Shown: positions 1 to 6,311 of the stretch, piece after piece | Position numbering within the stretch: the stretch's first letter is position 1 | Layout: each line of letters begins with the position of its first letter | Assembly: GCA_002453275.1 (NCBI GenBank) | Contig: DKGN01000154.1 | Span: 1 to 12,286 of the forward strand | DNA: 12,286 nucleotides | Source: Caryophanales bacterium UBA6769 | GTDB lineage: Bacteria; Bacillota; Bacilli; Bacillales; UBA6769 | Reading direction: 5' to 3' | The notes under the pieces: generated by a model | Told to the model about the DNA's origin: nothing | Seen by the model: only the letters and a program-made list of their open reading frames with translations | Database searches by the model: none | Translations under genes and position numbers: made by a program

Positions 1-28
1 AACTCCCGTCGCGACGGGAGTTTCTTTA
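1..28. terminator. Intrinsic terminator hairpin at window edge
   Basis: The first 22 bases form a perfect self-complementary sequence (stem 1-9 with 14-22, loop CGCG), followed on the plus strand by TCTTTATT. It lies directly beyond the stop codon of the minus-strand reductase gene, so it can end that transcript, and its plus-strand T-rich tail would also suit a gene entering from the left. The minus-strand U-tract, if any, lies outside the window, so the main direction is unclear. Confidence 0.75.
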
Positions 29-826
29 TTCTAATCCTGCTTGTTCCCATTGGTCAAGGAAGCCCTTGTTTAGGGAAGCGCCACCATCTGCGGTAATAAT
101 GTCACCTGTAATATACCCAGAAAAATCTGAGGCAAGGAACATAGCAATGTTGGAGATTTCTTCTTTTTTACCGAGTCGTCTTAGTGCAATGCCACGTAAA
201 ATTTGTTGCTTTACTTCTTCATTCGGCCAGAGGCGATCAGCCCCTCCTGTATCTTCAATCGGGCCCGGCGCAATCCCGTTTACGCGAATGCCGTGCTTAC
301 CCCACTCAGAGGCGAGCGTTTTTGTCATTGCTACCACTCCTGCTTTTGCAGAGGCGGAGTGTACGACACCTGGTGAACCAGTCCATGCATACGTTGCAAC
401 GATATTAATAATATTTCCACCATTTCCAGCTTCAATCATTTTTTTACCAGCAGCTTGTGAACAATACCACGTACCATTTAATACGATGTTTTCAACGGCA
501 CGCCAACCATTTACTGTTAAATCTTCTGATTTTACAACGAAGTTACCAGCTGCATTGTTGACGAGAATATCAAGGCTACCAAGCTTATTTATCGTTTCTT
601 CAATCATCTCATTCACGCTTTCAGGCTCACGAATATCACATTCGTATGCGTATGCCTCACCACCAGCAGCTTTAATTTCGTCAACGACGGGCTGCAATCT
701 ATCAAGGCTACGCCCGCAAATCATGACTTTGGCACCTTGGTGTGCAAACATCGTCGCCATATCCTTCCCCATACCAGATGAGCCGCCGGTGACAAGTGCA
801 ACCTTTCCATTAAACTGTATATTCAT
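26..826 (-). CDS. fadH: 2,4-dienoyl-CoA reductase (SDR family)
   Basis: Predicted cytosolic 266-residue short-chain dehydrogenase/reductase that would reduce 2,4-dienoyl-CoA with NADPH during beta-oxidation of polyunsaturated fatty acids. Seen: nucleotide-binding TGGSSGMG (residues 13-20), a basic Arg39 after the second strand (fits NADPH), NNAAGN (90-95) and the family-typical C-terminal TADGG. The classical YxxxK is absent: the lysine is Lys161, the position four before it is Ser157, and a tyrosine sits 15 residues before the lysine (Tyr146). That Tyr-11-Ser-4-Lys spacing is the arrangement known for human mitochondrial 2,4-dienoyl-CoA reductase, which favours this assignment over a generic SDR. 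The ATG start (824-826) has AGAAGGG ten bases upstream. It lies 24 nt behind the padR gene and is probably co-transcribed with it. The exact substrate is inferred; B. subtilis FadH (YkuF) is the closest named family member I recognise. Confidence 0.88.
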   Translation of the reverse strand: MNIQFNGKVALVTGGSSGMGKDMATMFAHQGAKVMICGRSLDRLQPVVDEIKAAGGEAYAYECDIREPESVNEMIEETINKLGSLDILVNNAAGNFVVKSEDLTVNGWRAVENIVLNGTWYCSQAAGKKMIEAGNGGNIINIVATYAWTGSPGVVHSASAKAGVVAMTKTLASEWGKHGIRVNGIAPGPIEDTGGADRLWPNEEVKQQILRGIALRRLGKKEEISNIAMFLASDFSGYITGDIITADGGASLNKGFLDQWEQAGLE

Positions 827-850
827 TTCGTATCATCCCTTCTTTAATTT

Positions 851-1405
851 TTAGGCTAATTTTTTTAAATCATCAATTACTTGGTCACACCATTTTAGAG
901 TTGCATCACAAAAATAAATTCCGAATTTCAGAGTCATGTACTGATAATGGATGGACTCCTTTTTGCTGTCTAATTTCTTTAACAGACTTGCTTCGACTTC
1001 TTTATACTCCATTAACGTGTCTGCCATTTGTGTTTGAAATGATTCAACGTGGGTAATCATAACGTTAGGAGAGACATTGTGGGCAAAAAACAACTTTAGC
1101 AGCAATTCAATACGCATCGGATATTGCCCAATTATCGGTTCATCTAGCCATTCTTTTAATTCTGCCCGTCCTTGTTCCGTAATACTGTAAACGTTACGAT
1201 TCGGTTTGCCTATTTGTTCTTCGATACTGACTGTTGCTAACCCTTCGTTCGTTAATTGCCTTAAAATCGGATAAATCTGGGAAAAACTCTCGTTCCAAAA
1301 GCTACCAATTCCACGCTCAATGTTTTTCTTAATGTCGTAACCTGACATTGGTTTTAAAGAGAGCATGCCTAACATGGCATACTTGCTTTTGTTTCTTTTG
1401 GACAA
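851..1405 (-). CDS. PadR-family transcriptional repressor
   Basis: 184-residue DNA-binding protein. Residues 1-85 form the PadR winged helix: the GYDIKK segment (22-27), the recognition-helix region FWNESFSQIYPILRQL (37-52) and a wing running into NVYSITEQGR (71-80). Residues from about 90 onward are helical and correspond to the Vir_AT-like dimerisation domain of the longer PadR subfamily. The start is TTG at 1403-1405, chosen because GGAGG (1413-1417) sits seven bases upstream. It is followed 24 nt later by the dienoyl-CoA reductase gene, so the likely job is repression of this two-gene unit, perhaps relieved by a fatty acyl-CoA or another hydrophobic ligand; the ligand is inference only. 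A perfect inverted repeat at 1432-1463 just upstream fits autoregulation. Family certain, target not proven. Confidence 0.92.
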   Translation of the reverse strand: MSKRNKSKYAMLGMLSLKPMSGYDIKKNIERGIGSFWNESFSQIYPILRQLTNEGLATVSIEEQIGKPNRNVYSITEQGRAELKEWLDEPIIGQYPMRIELLLKLFFAHNVSPNVMITHVESFQTQMADTLMEYKEVEASLLKKLDSKKESIHYQYMTLKFGIYFCDATLKWCDQVIDDLKKLA

Positions 1406-1431
1406 CGCACCACCTCCAAAACTTATATACC

Positions 1432-1463
1432 TATATGTAATAGATATATAGACATTACATATA
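1432..1463. promoter_or_regulatory. Perfect inverted repeat, probable PadR operator
   Basis: TATATGTAAT (1432-1441) and ATTACATATA (1454-1463) are exact 10-bp inverted repeats separated by 12 nt. They contain ATGT and ACAT half sites as in PadR operators, though spaced wider than the usual 8-10 nt. The site spans the predicted padR transcription start, where a bound repressor would block initiation. A second, overlapping repeat (CTATAT at 1431-1436, ATATAG at 1446-1451) lies within it. The AT-rich context means some symmetry could be chance. Confidence 0.55.
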
Positions 1464-1492
1464 CTTTACTCGCAATAGCTTATCCGTGTCAA
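1464..1492 (-). promoter_or_regulatory. Predicted sigma-A promoter of the padR-fadH unit
   Basis: Read on the minus strand, TTGACA (1487-1492, perfect -35) is followed after 18 nt by TAAAGT (1463-1468, four of six -10 matches). Transcription would begin near 1455-1457, inside the inverted repeat at 1432-1463. The -10 is imperfect, so the call rests mainly on the -35 and on position. Confidence 0.5.
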
Positions 1493-1514
1493 GACACATT
1501 TTCACGTGTTTTTT

Positions 1515-1523
1515 TGATATAAT
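1515..1523 (+). promoter_or_regulatory. Extended -10 promoter for yusI-gcvH
   Basis: TGATATAAT at 1515-1523 is a perfect extended -10 (TGnTATAAT), 40 nt before the ATG of the YusI-like gene. No good -35 is visible at 16-18 nt, as is common for extended -10 promoters. It probably drives both yusI and gcvH, because no clear promoter is seen between them. Confidence 0.55.
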
Positions 1524-1562
1524 AAGACATCAGTTAGAGATCTATTGTTGAGGAGGATATTA

Positions 1563-1922
1563 ATGGCTGTAACATTTTATGCGTACCCACAGTGTGGGAC
1601 GTGCCGAAAAGCAAAAAAGTGGTTAGAGGAAAATAACGTTCCCTTTCAAGAGATTCATATCGTCGAACAACCCCCTTCAAAGTCTAAGTTAAAAGAAATG
1701 TACGAAAAGAGTGGATTAGAGTTGAGGAAGTTTTTTAACACGAGTGGGAAGCGGTACCGTGAATTGGGGTTAAAGGATAAAGTGAGGACTGCATCAGAAG
1801 ATGAACTATTGGAATTACTGGCTTCTGATGGCATGCTCATTAAGCGACCAATTGTAACGGATGGGGAGCAAGTGACGGTTGGTTTTAAAGAAGAGATATT
1901 CCAAGAAACATGGAAGTTGTAA
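1563..1922 (+). CDS. yusI: Spx/ArsC-family thioredoxin-fold protein, YusI-like
   Basis: 119-residue cytosolic protein of the arsenate reductase/Spx/MgsR family. The N-terminal strand leads into a CxxC motif (Cys11-Gly-Thr-Cys14), as in Spx-type redox switches; the FFNTSG segment (57-62) and the Arg95-Pro96 pair are family hallmarks. The length matches B. subtilis YusI. The ATG at 1563 is chosen over an in-frame TTG at 1545 because AGGAGG (1551-1556) sits six bases before the ATG and would lie inside the longer reading. It is upstream of gcvH on the same strand with a 68-nt gap, an arrangement found in other Bacillaceae. Whether it reduces arsenate, acts as a disulfide reductase or binds RNA polymerase like Spx cannot be told from sequence; a general thiol-redox role is the safe statement. 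Confidence 0.9.
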   Translation: MAVTFYAYPQCGTCRKAKKWLEENNVPFQEIHIVEQPPSKSKLKEMYEKSGLELRKFFNTSGKRYRELGLKDKVRTASEDELLELLASDGMLIKRPIVTDGEQVTVGFKEEIFQETWKL

Positions 1923-1990
1923 AACAAAAATTGATCATTCATAATGGAAAATAATGTACATAAGAAAAAGACAAATGAGGAGGGAACACG

Positions 1991-2377
1991 GTGAATTTAC
2001 CAAAAGATTTTCGCTATACTGATGAACACGTATGGGTAAAGATAGAAGAAAATAATGTCCGGATTGGGATCACGAACTTTGCACAGGACGAACTAGGCGA
2101 TATCGTCTTCGTTGAACTCCCAGAGGAAGGCGATGAGATAGAAGCTGGTGAGCCATTTGGAAATGTAGAGTCGGTAAAAACAGTTTCTGAGTTGTACGCA
2201 CCGGTCAATGGGAAAGTTATTGAAGTCAACGTTGAACTTAATGATAAACCTGAATTTGTAAATGAGTCTCCTTATGAAAAGGCATGGATGATCGTAGTTG
2301 AACCGTCTAACATGTCCGACGTGAACAAGCTCATGTCAGCTGAAGAGTACGCACAAATGGTGTCAGCAGCCGATTAG
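1991..2377 (+). CDS. gcvH: Glycine cleavage system protein H (lipoyl carrier)
   Basis: 128-residue lipoyl-domain protein, the full usual length. The lipoylation site is Lys63 within ESVKTVSE (60-67), in a beta-hairpin following the conserved FGNVES. It shuttles the aminomethyl intermediate between the P, T and L proteins of glycine cleavage. In Firmicutes it is also the hub of lipoate assembly: LipM loads octanoate on GcvH and LipL transfers it to E2 subunits (family knowledge). It starts with GTG at 1991, supported by AGGAGGG (1978-1984) six bases upstream. No gcvT or gcvP gene is beside it, which suits the lipoate-relay role. Probably co-transcribed with the upstream yusI-like gene and ended by the terminator at 2383-2412. 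Confidence 0.97.
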   Translation: MNLPKDFRYTDEHVWVKIEENNVRIGITNFAQDELGDIVFVELPEEGDEIEAGEPFGNVESVKTVSELYAPVNGKVIEVNVELNDKPEFVNESPYEKAWMIVVEPSNMSDVNKLMSAEEYAQMVSAAD

Positions 2378-2382
2378 AAGGG

Positions 2383-2412
2383 AAATCCTGCATATGGAAT
2401 GCAGGATTTTTT
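2383..2412 (+). terminator. Intrinsic terminator of gcvH
   Basis: An 11-bp stem (AAATCCTGCAT, 2383-2393, with ATGCAGGATTT, 2399-2409) has a five-base loop and ends in a T run to 2412. It begins a few bases after the gcvH stop. The tail overlaps the stop codon of the convergent cyclase gene; the reverse strand has only three Us after the stem, so it would be weaker in that direction. Confidence 0.92.
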
Positions 2413-3172
2413 AATCAAGCATGGCCACCGCACGAACCCACCCGCCACTTGCACTGGAGATCTTTATTGGAAAGGCAATGACGGTAAAGCCAGTCGGCTT
2501 CGGGATTTTGTCTAAGTTTGCTAGTTTTTCAATTTGGCAATATTCGAGTTCTTTGCCAACGTAATGTGCGGCCCAAAGCACACTTTCATCGCCAGTCTCA
2601 CGAAATTGTTTACCTTGTACTTCAAAAGGAACGTCCCAACCATAGCCATCCGTTCCCATCACTTTAATGCCACAATCAATGAGATAACGAGTTGCTTCTG
2701 CACTCATTCCTGGATGAACGGAAGTGTAGCCATATTTAAAGAAGTGTTTATCAGCATCCGTATGGATGAGTACGATGTCGAAAGGCTGTAATGTGTAATT
2801 AATGTTTTCGAGCTGTGAGATGACATCCTTTTTTGAAATTTCTTCACCAGGCTTTTTCCACGTAAAGTTCAAAAGTACGCCATTTCCATAAAACCATTCT
2901 AATGGAAGTTCATCGATTGTCTTCGCTCTAGCCTCTCCTGTTTTGTCCCAATAATGGTATGGGGCATCGACATGTGTTCCTGTATGAGTCGTTAGCTTTA
3001 CAAGCTCAACTGCCCAAGCTTTTCCTTCTGGCCATTGTGAAGGCTCGATTCCGAAAGCGGCTGCTGCACGTTCAACAGACTGCTCATGGTTTTCGTATGT
3101 AATATCAGGTGGAGTAAATTCTTTCGCATGTGGATCCATTGGAACACTAAGGTCAATAAATTTCTTTTGCAT
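2411..3172 (-). CDS. Cyclase/kynurenine formamidase-like metal hydrolase
   Basis: 253-residue enzyme of the Cyclase family (PF04199 type), which includes bacterial kynurenine formamidase and isatin hydrolase; members hydrolyse amide or lactam bonds using a divalent metal. Seen: the complete metal-binding motif HxGTHxDxPxH (His63, Gly65, Thr66, His67, Asp69, Pro71, His73), an HPGMS segment in the middle, His203 and the late NLD motif near residue 220, all family-typical. I place the start at the ATG 3170-3172: AAAGG (3184-3188) is 11 nt upstream, whereas the in-frame GTG at 3179-3181 lies only two bases from it and would add three residues. It is divergent from the FAH-family gene with about 66 bp between starts, suggesting joint regulation and a shared pathway. 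Substrate unknown; no kynureninase or tryptophan dioxygenase gene is nearby, so kynurenine formamidase proper is unproven. Confidence 0.85.
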   Translation of the reverse strand: MQKKFIDLSVPMDPHAKEFTPPDITYENHEQSVERAAAAFGIEPSQWPEGKAWAVELVKLTTHTGTHVDAPYHYWDKTGEARAKTIDELPLEWFYGNGVLLNFTWKKPGEEISKKDVISQLENINYTLQPFDIVLIHTDADKHFFKYGYTSVHPGMSAEATRYLIDCGIKVMGTDGYGWDVPFEVQGKQFRETGDESVLWAAHYVGKELEYCQIEKLANLDKIPKPTGFTVIAFPIKISSASGGWVRAVAMLD

Positions 3173-3200
3173 TCTACTCACTACCTTTCGATTTTTTCGT

Positions 3201-3215
3201 TATACTTAGTATACA
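3201..3215. promoter_or_regulatory. Possible divergent promoter or operator between cyclase and FAH genes
   Basis: TATAC-TTA-GTATA (3201-3213) is a short perfect palindrome. It offers a TATACT-type -10 on each strand, and TATACA at 3210-3215 reads toward the FAH gene with a weak TTCGAT -35 at 3187-3192. In this 66-bp gap both divergent transcripts must start, so overlapping promoters here are plausible, but no strong -35 is visible. Confidence 0.3.
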
Positions 3216-3238
3216 TGAATGAATAGGGGGCGTTACAT

Positions 3239-4219
3239 ATGAAACTAGTACGTTTTATTGCACTTCATAGTTTCCCACAGACTCCTCGTTTAGGTGCTAT
3301 TGTAGAGACGAAGATTGTTGATCTACAAAGTGCTTATCGAATGTATGTCATTGAGGCTGATTATTGTTCACCTGAAGCGGCGTTCCGCATTAGTGATCAG
3401 TTGTTGCCTTCAGATACAGTAGAGTTTTTAGAGAATGGAAAGCTTTCACTTGACGCTGCGAAGCATGCACTTGATTTTGTTGAACACAATACGAAGCAAT
3501 ATCCGGGTGAAAAGCTTCTTTACGATCAAACAGAAATACGATTGCTTGCACCGATTGAGAGCCCGAAAAATCTACGAGACTTCATATCTTTCGAAGACCA
3601 TATTAAAAACTCGCGAAAAGGAAGAGATAAGAAAGTACCAGATGCATGGTATGAGCTTCCGGTTTATTATAAAGGAAACACATCAACGATTATTGGTCCA
3701 GACGATGAAGTGACATGGCCAAGCTATACATCGATGCTTGATTACGAGCTTGAATTTGCTTGTATCGTTGGAAAACAAGGTATCAATGTTACTGAAGCAC
3801 AAGCAAGTGAGCATATTTTCGGGTATACGATTATGAATGACTTTAGCGCACGTGACATTCAGATGAAGGAAATGAGTGTTGGACTTGGACCCGCAAAAGG
3901 GAAGGATTTTGCGACATCATTAGGTCCTTATATTCTGACAAAAGATGAGCTTCCCGACCCGTATAACTTAAAGATGATCGCTCGTGTCAATGGGGAAGTG
4001 TGGTCGGAAGGTAATACGAGCACGATGTACCGTCCGTTCACAGAGATGATCGAGCACGTCGCAAAAAGTGAAAAAATTGTTGCTGGTGATGTGCTTGGAT
4101 CAGGAACTGTTGGACTTGGATGCGGACTTGAGTTAGGCAAGTTTCTAGAAAACGGTGATCTCGTCGAACTAGAAATAGAAAAACTCGGCGTCTTACGAAA
4201 TCGCGTCGTTAAAAAATAA
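3239..4219 (+). CDS. Fumarylacetoacetate hydrolase-family protein
   Basis: 326-residue enzyme of the FAH superfamily, which cleaves C-C bonds in acylpyruvate-like products of aromatic or keto-acid breakdown. By spacing the active-site set of mouse FAH is retained: Asp114 and His121 (DFISFEDH), metal ligands Glu170 and Glu172 (DYELE), Asp201 (NDFSARD) and Lys222 (AKGKDF). An N-terminal domain of about 105 residues precedes the catalytic domain, as in true FAH rather than the short FAHD1 forms. ATG at 3239 with AGGGGG (3225-3230) eight bases upstream. Divergent from the cyclase gene. True fumarylacetoacetase activity cannot be claimed, as no homogentisate dioxygenase or maleylacetoacetate isomerase gene is in view; oxaloacetate decarboxylase or acylpyruvase activity is possible. 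No terminator is obvious after the stop. Confidence 0.88.
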   Translation: MKLVRFIALHSFPQTPRLGAIVETKIVDLQSAYRMYVIEADYCSPEAAFRISDQLLPSDTVEFLENGKLSLDAAKHALDFVEHNTKQYPGEKLLYDQTEIRLLAPIESPKNLRDFISFEDHIKNSRKGRDKKVPDAWYELPVYYKGNTSTIIGPDDEVTWPSYTSMLDYELEFACIVGKQGINVTEAQASEHIFGYTIMNDFSARDIQMKEMSVGLGPAKGKDFATSLGPYILTKDELPDPYNLKMIARVNGEVWSEGNTSTMYRPFTEMIEHVAKSEKIVAGDVLGSGTVGLGCGLELGKFLENGDLVELEIEKLGVLRNRVVKK

Positions 4220-4268
4220 AGACTATAGCGAATGGATTTTGGGAAAAATCAAAGAATAATTGAAGCAA

Positions 4269-4349
4269 AGGCTGGTTTGCAACAAAATATTTATTTACCA
4301 CTCTAAACAGTTAACTTATTAAAAAATGCCTATATAGCAAAAACAGCCT
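4269..4349. repeat. Imperfect inverted repeat in the FAH-yusE gap
   Basis: The 156-nt gap between the FAH gene and the thioredoxin-like gene contains AGGCTGGTTTGC (4269-4280) and GCAAAAACAGCCT (4337-4349). These pair with one mismatch and one bulge across a 56-nt AT-rich interior. It could be an RNA stem in the leader of the downstream gene or the ends of a small decayed repeat. No T run follows, so it is not a terminator. Confidence 0.35.
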
Positions 4350-4375
4350 AGGAAAAAGATTGGGGTTTTGATTGG

Positions 4376-4705
4376 GTGATTGTTGAAGTTAACGAAATAC
4401 AATTTCAAAAAAAATTAAAAGAACATTCGAAGGTTGTTGCTTTTTTTCATACACCGTTTTGTGCAACGTGTACGATTTCCCGACACATGCTTGAAAAAGT
4501 ACTTGAACACGTTAAGCAAACAGAAGAGGAATTTGCTGCTGTATCGTGTGATTTGAACAGAATGCCAACACTTGCAGAGCCCCTTCAAATTATGACAGTT
4601 CCGATTGTACTTTTATTTTCAGATGGAGAACCGATTGCTCGTTCTGTTGCTTTTGGAAGAGCAGATGAGTTGTATACTGTGATTATGAATGTTTTGAATA
4701 GTTAA
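4376..4705 (+). CDS. yusE: Thioredoxin-like protein, YusE-like
   Basis: 109-residue cytosolic thioredoxin-fold protein. The active-site stretch is FHTPFCATC (residues 24-32), giving a CxxC with Ala-Thr between Cys29 and Cys32 instead of the classical Gly-Pro. The cis-proline of the fold is Pro76 in TVP (74-76), and the final strands and helix are complete, so it is a full-length single-domain protein. The start is GTG at 4376; the ribosome binding site is poor (GGGG at 4362-4365, ten bases upstream), implying low expression or a slightly misplaced start. It matches YusE, found near gcvH and the suf genes in Bacillus. A protein-disulfide or general thiol-reducing role is likely; partner unknown. 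The preceding gap shows no strong promoter, so read-through from the FAH gene is possible. Confidence 0.87.
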   Translation: MIVEVNEIQFQKKLKEHSKVVAFFHTPFCATCTISRHMLEKVLEHVKQTEEEFAAVSCDLNRMPTLAEPLQIMTVPIVLLFSDGEPIARSVAFGRADELYTVIMNVLNS

Positions 4706-4721
4706 TTGTCGGAAAATTTCA

Positions 4722-4750
4722 TTGACAAACTTAAAGTGGATTGCTAATAT
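4722..4750 (+). promoter_or_regulatory. Sigma-A-type promoter of metY
   Basis: TTGACA (4722-4727) is separated by 17 nt from TAATAT (4745-4750), predicting a start near 4757 and a leader of only about 40 nt. That is too short for an S-box or T-box. A dyad (TTGTC 4706-4710 with GACAA 4724-4728, GAAA/TTTC inside) overlaps the -35, and TAATT/AATTA (4751-4755/4766-4770) lies across the start; either could bind a repressor, but I cannot name one. Confidence 0.65.
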
Positions 4751-4795
4751 TAATTAAACCAATAAAATTAGTGGGGATTCAAGGAGGATAACGTA

Positions 4796-6091
4796 ATGTC
4801 AGAAGAAAAAAAGTACAGATTGGAAACGCTCGGTGTTCATGCTGGTCTTGAAGCAGATCCAGTTACAGGGTCAAGGGCGCTACCAATTTATTTAACGAAT
4901 GCATATGAATTTAAAGACACAGAGCATGCGGCTAACTTGTTTGCATTAGCTGAGCCAGGAAACATTTATACTCGCATTATGAACCCAACCGTCGGTGTGT
5001 TGGAAGAGAGAATTACACAATTAGAAGGTGGAATTGGCAGTCTAGGTCTTGCGAGTGGATCGGCAGCGATTACGATGGCGATTATGAACATTGCAGGTTC
5101 TGGTGATGAGATTGTGTCTTCATCTGAAGTGTATGGAGGTACATACAATTTATTTGCCGTTACTTTACCGAAATATGGAATAAAGACGCATTTCGTCGAT
5201 CAGAAAGATCCTGAGAATTTCCGAAAAGCGATTACTCCGAACACGAAAGCTATTTTTGCGGAAACGATTAGTAATCCGGGCTTAAATGTTCTTGATATTG
5301 AAAAAGTAGCGGAAATCGCAAAAGAAAATGGAATCCCATTAATCGTAGACAATACGTTTGGAACGCCGTACTTAATTCGTCCAATCGATTACGGAGCAAA
5401 TATCGTCGTGCATTCGGCAACGAAATGGCTTGGCGGTGCAGGTGCAACAATGGGTGGTTTAATCGTTGATGGGGGTAATTTTGATTGGAACTCGCCTAAG
5501 TTTCCTGGGTTTATTGAGCCAGATCCGAGTTATAATGGACTAGTTTATGCTGAGGCACTTGGCAATCAAGCATTCATTACGAAGGCACGTGTACAACTGC
5601 TTCGTGATACAGGACCATCATTAAGTCCATTTAATGCCCATCAACTTGCGCTAGGATTAGAAACGCTACACGTAAGAATGAAAGAGCATGTGGCAAACAC
5701 CCGAAAGATCGTAGACTACTTGAAGAGCCATGCGAGTGTTGAATGGATCTTATACCCTGAATTAGAAGACCATCCATCATATGAGCTTTCGAAAAAATAC
5801 TTCCCGAAAGGACCAAGCTCTATCGTTGTTTTCGGTATAAAAGGCGGAAGAAAAGCAGGGGAAACACTCATTAACTCTGTTAATTTATGGACACACCTTG
5901 TGAACGTTGGGGATGCAAAAAGCTTAATCGTTCATCCTGCAAGTACGACACATTCACAGTTAGAGGGAGAAGAATTACTTTCAACTGGTGTTACAGAAGA
6001 TATGGTCCGTCTTTCTGTAGGAATTGAAAATGTTGAAGACTTAATTGAAGATCTTGACCAAGGTCTCAAAAAGGCTAGTGAACAAGCATAA
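4796..6091 (+). CDS. metY: O-acetylhomoserine sulfhydrylase (PLP enzyme)
   Basis: 431-residue Cys/Met-metabolism PLP enzyme predicted to make homocysteine from O-acetylhomoserine and sulfide, the direct sulfhydrylation route to methionine. Seen: Tyr58/Arg60 (YTR) reaching the partner subunit's cofactor phosphate, SGSAA (87-91), Asp185 (VDNTFGTP) contacting the pyridine nitrogen, and the Schiff-base Lys210 in HSATKW. About 40 residues then separate the lysine region from NQAFITKARVQLLRDTG, a stretch present in MetY and absent from the shorter cystathionine gamma-synthases, which supports this call. After the lysine it reads GGAGAT where many MetY proteins have GGHGT. ATG at 4796 with AAGGAGG (4781-4787) eight bases upstream. 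It has its own promoter and a weak terminator and sits beside suf, another user of cellular sulfur. Cysteine synthesis from O-acetylserine is a less likely alternative. Confidence 0.9.
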   Translation: MSEEKKYRLETLGVHAGLEADPVTGSRALPIYLTNAYEFKDTEHAANLFALAEPGNIYTRIMNPTVGVLEERITQLEGGIGSLGLASGSAAITMAIMNIAGSGDEIVSSSEVYGGTYNLFAVTLPKYGIKTHFVDQKDPENFRKAITPNTKAIFAETISNPGLNVLDIEKVAEIAKENGIPLIVDNTFGTPYLIRPIDYGANIVVHSATKWLGGAGATMGGLIVDGGNFDWNSPKFPGFIEPDPSYNGLVYAEALGNQAFITKARVQLLRDTGPSLSPFNAHQLALGLETLHVRMKEHVANTRKIVDYLKSHASVEWILYPELEDHPSYELSKKYFPKGPSSIVVFGIKGGRKAGETLINSVNLWTHLVNVGDAKSLIVHPASTTHSQLEGEELLSTGVTEDMVRLSVGIENVEDLIEDLDQGLKKASEQA

Positions 6092-6095
6092 AGAA

Positions 6096-6125
6096 TAAAT
6101 AGCCCTCAATTTATGGGGCTATTTA
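6096..6125 (+). terminator. Weak terminator after metY
   Basis: TAAATAGCCC (6096-6105) pairs perfectly with GGGCTATTTA (6116-6125) around a ten-base loop, starting five bases past the metY stop. The T tail is poor (TTTAACTTT), so termination may be partial; a much stronger terminator follows at 6312-6341. Confidence 0.6.
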
Positions 6126-6311
6126 ACTTTGAACGATAGACCGCAAACAAGATAAAACTTGTACTTTGAGACCGAACTTGGTAAGGTGTGAATAATCAAT
6201 TGTATGTTTGCAATCGACTATGCACTCTTAGAAGTTGAAAAGTGTACTGGTTGAAAAGTTTAAGCTAAGAATAATCTAATTAGCTTCAAATAAAGAGAAA
6301 TAAGCGCGCTT
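6126..6311 (+). other. Structure-rich non-coding stretch between metY and suf
   Basis: No convincing ORF is present in these 186 nt. Several inverted repeats would fold on plus-strand RNA: GCAAAC/GTTTGC (6143-6148/6206-6211), ACAAG/CTTGT (6147-6151/6158-6162), TGCACT/AGTGTA with one wobble (6221-6226/6241-6246) and AAGCTAA/TTAGCTT (6262-6268/6280-6286). It ends in the strong terminator at 6312-6341. It may be the metY 3' UTR or a small RNA; no good promoter was found inside it. Confidence 0.35.

Noticed and set aside
66..854. Long plus-strand ORF (262 codons) opposite the dienoyl-CoA reductase gene.
   Set aside because: It is a mirror of the reductase coding frame, with no recognisable domain; the minus-strand protein has all SDR motifs.
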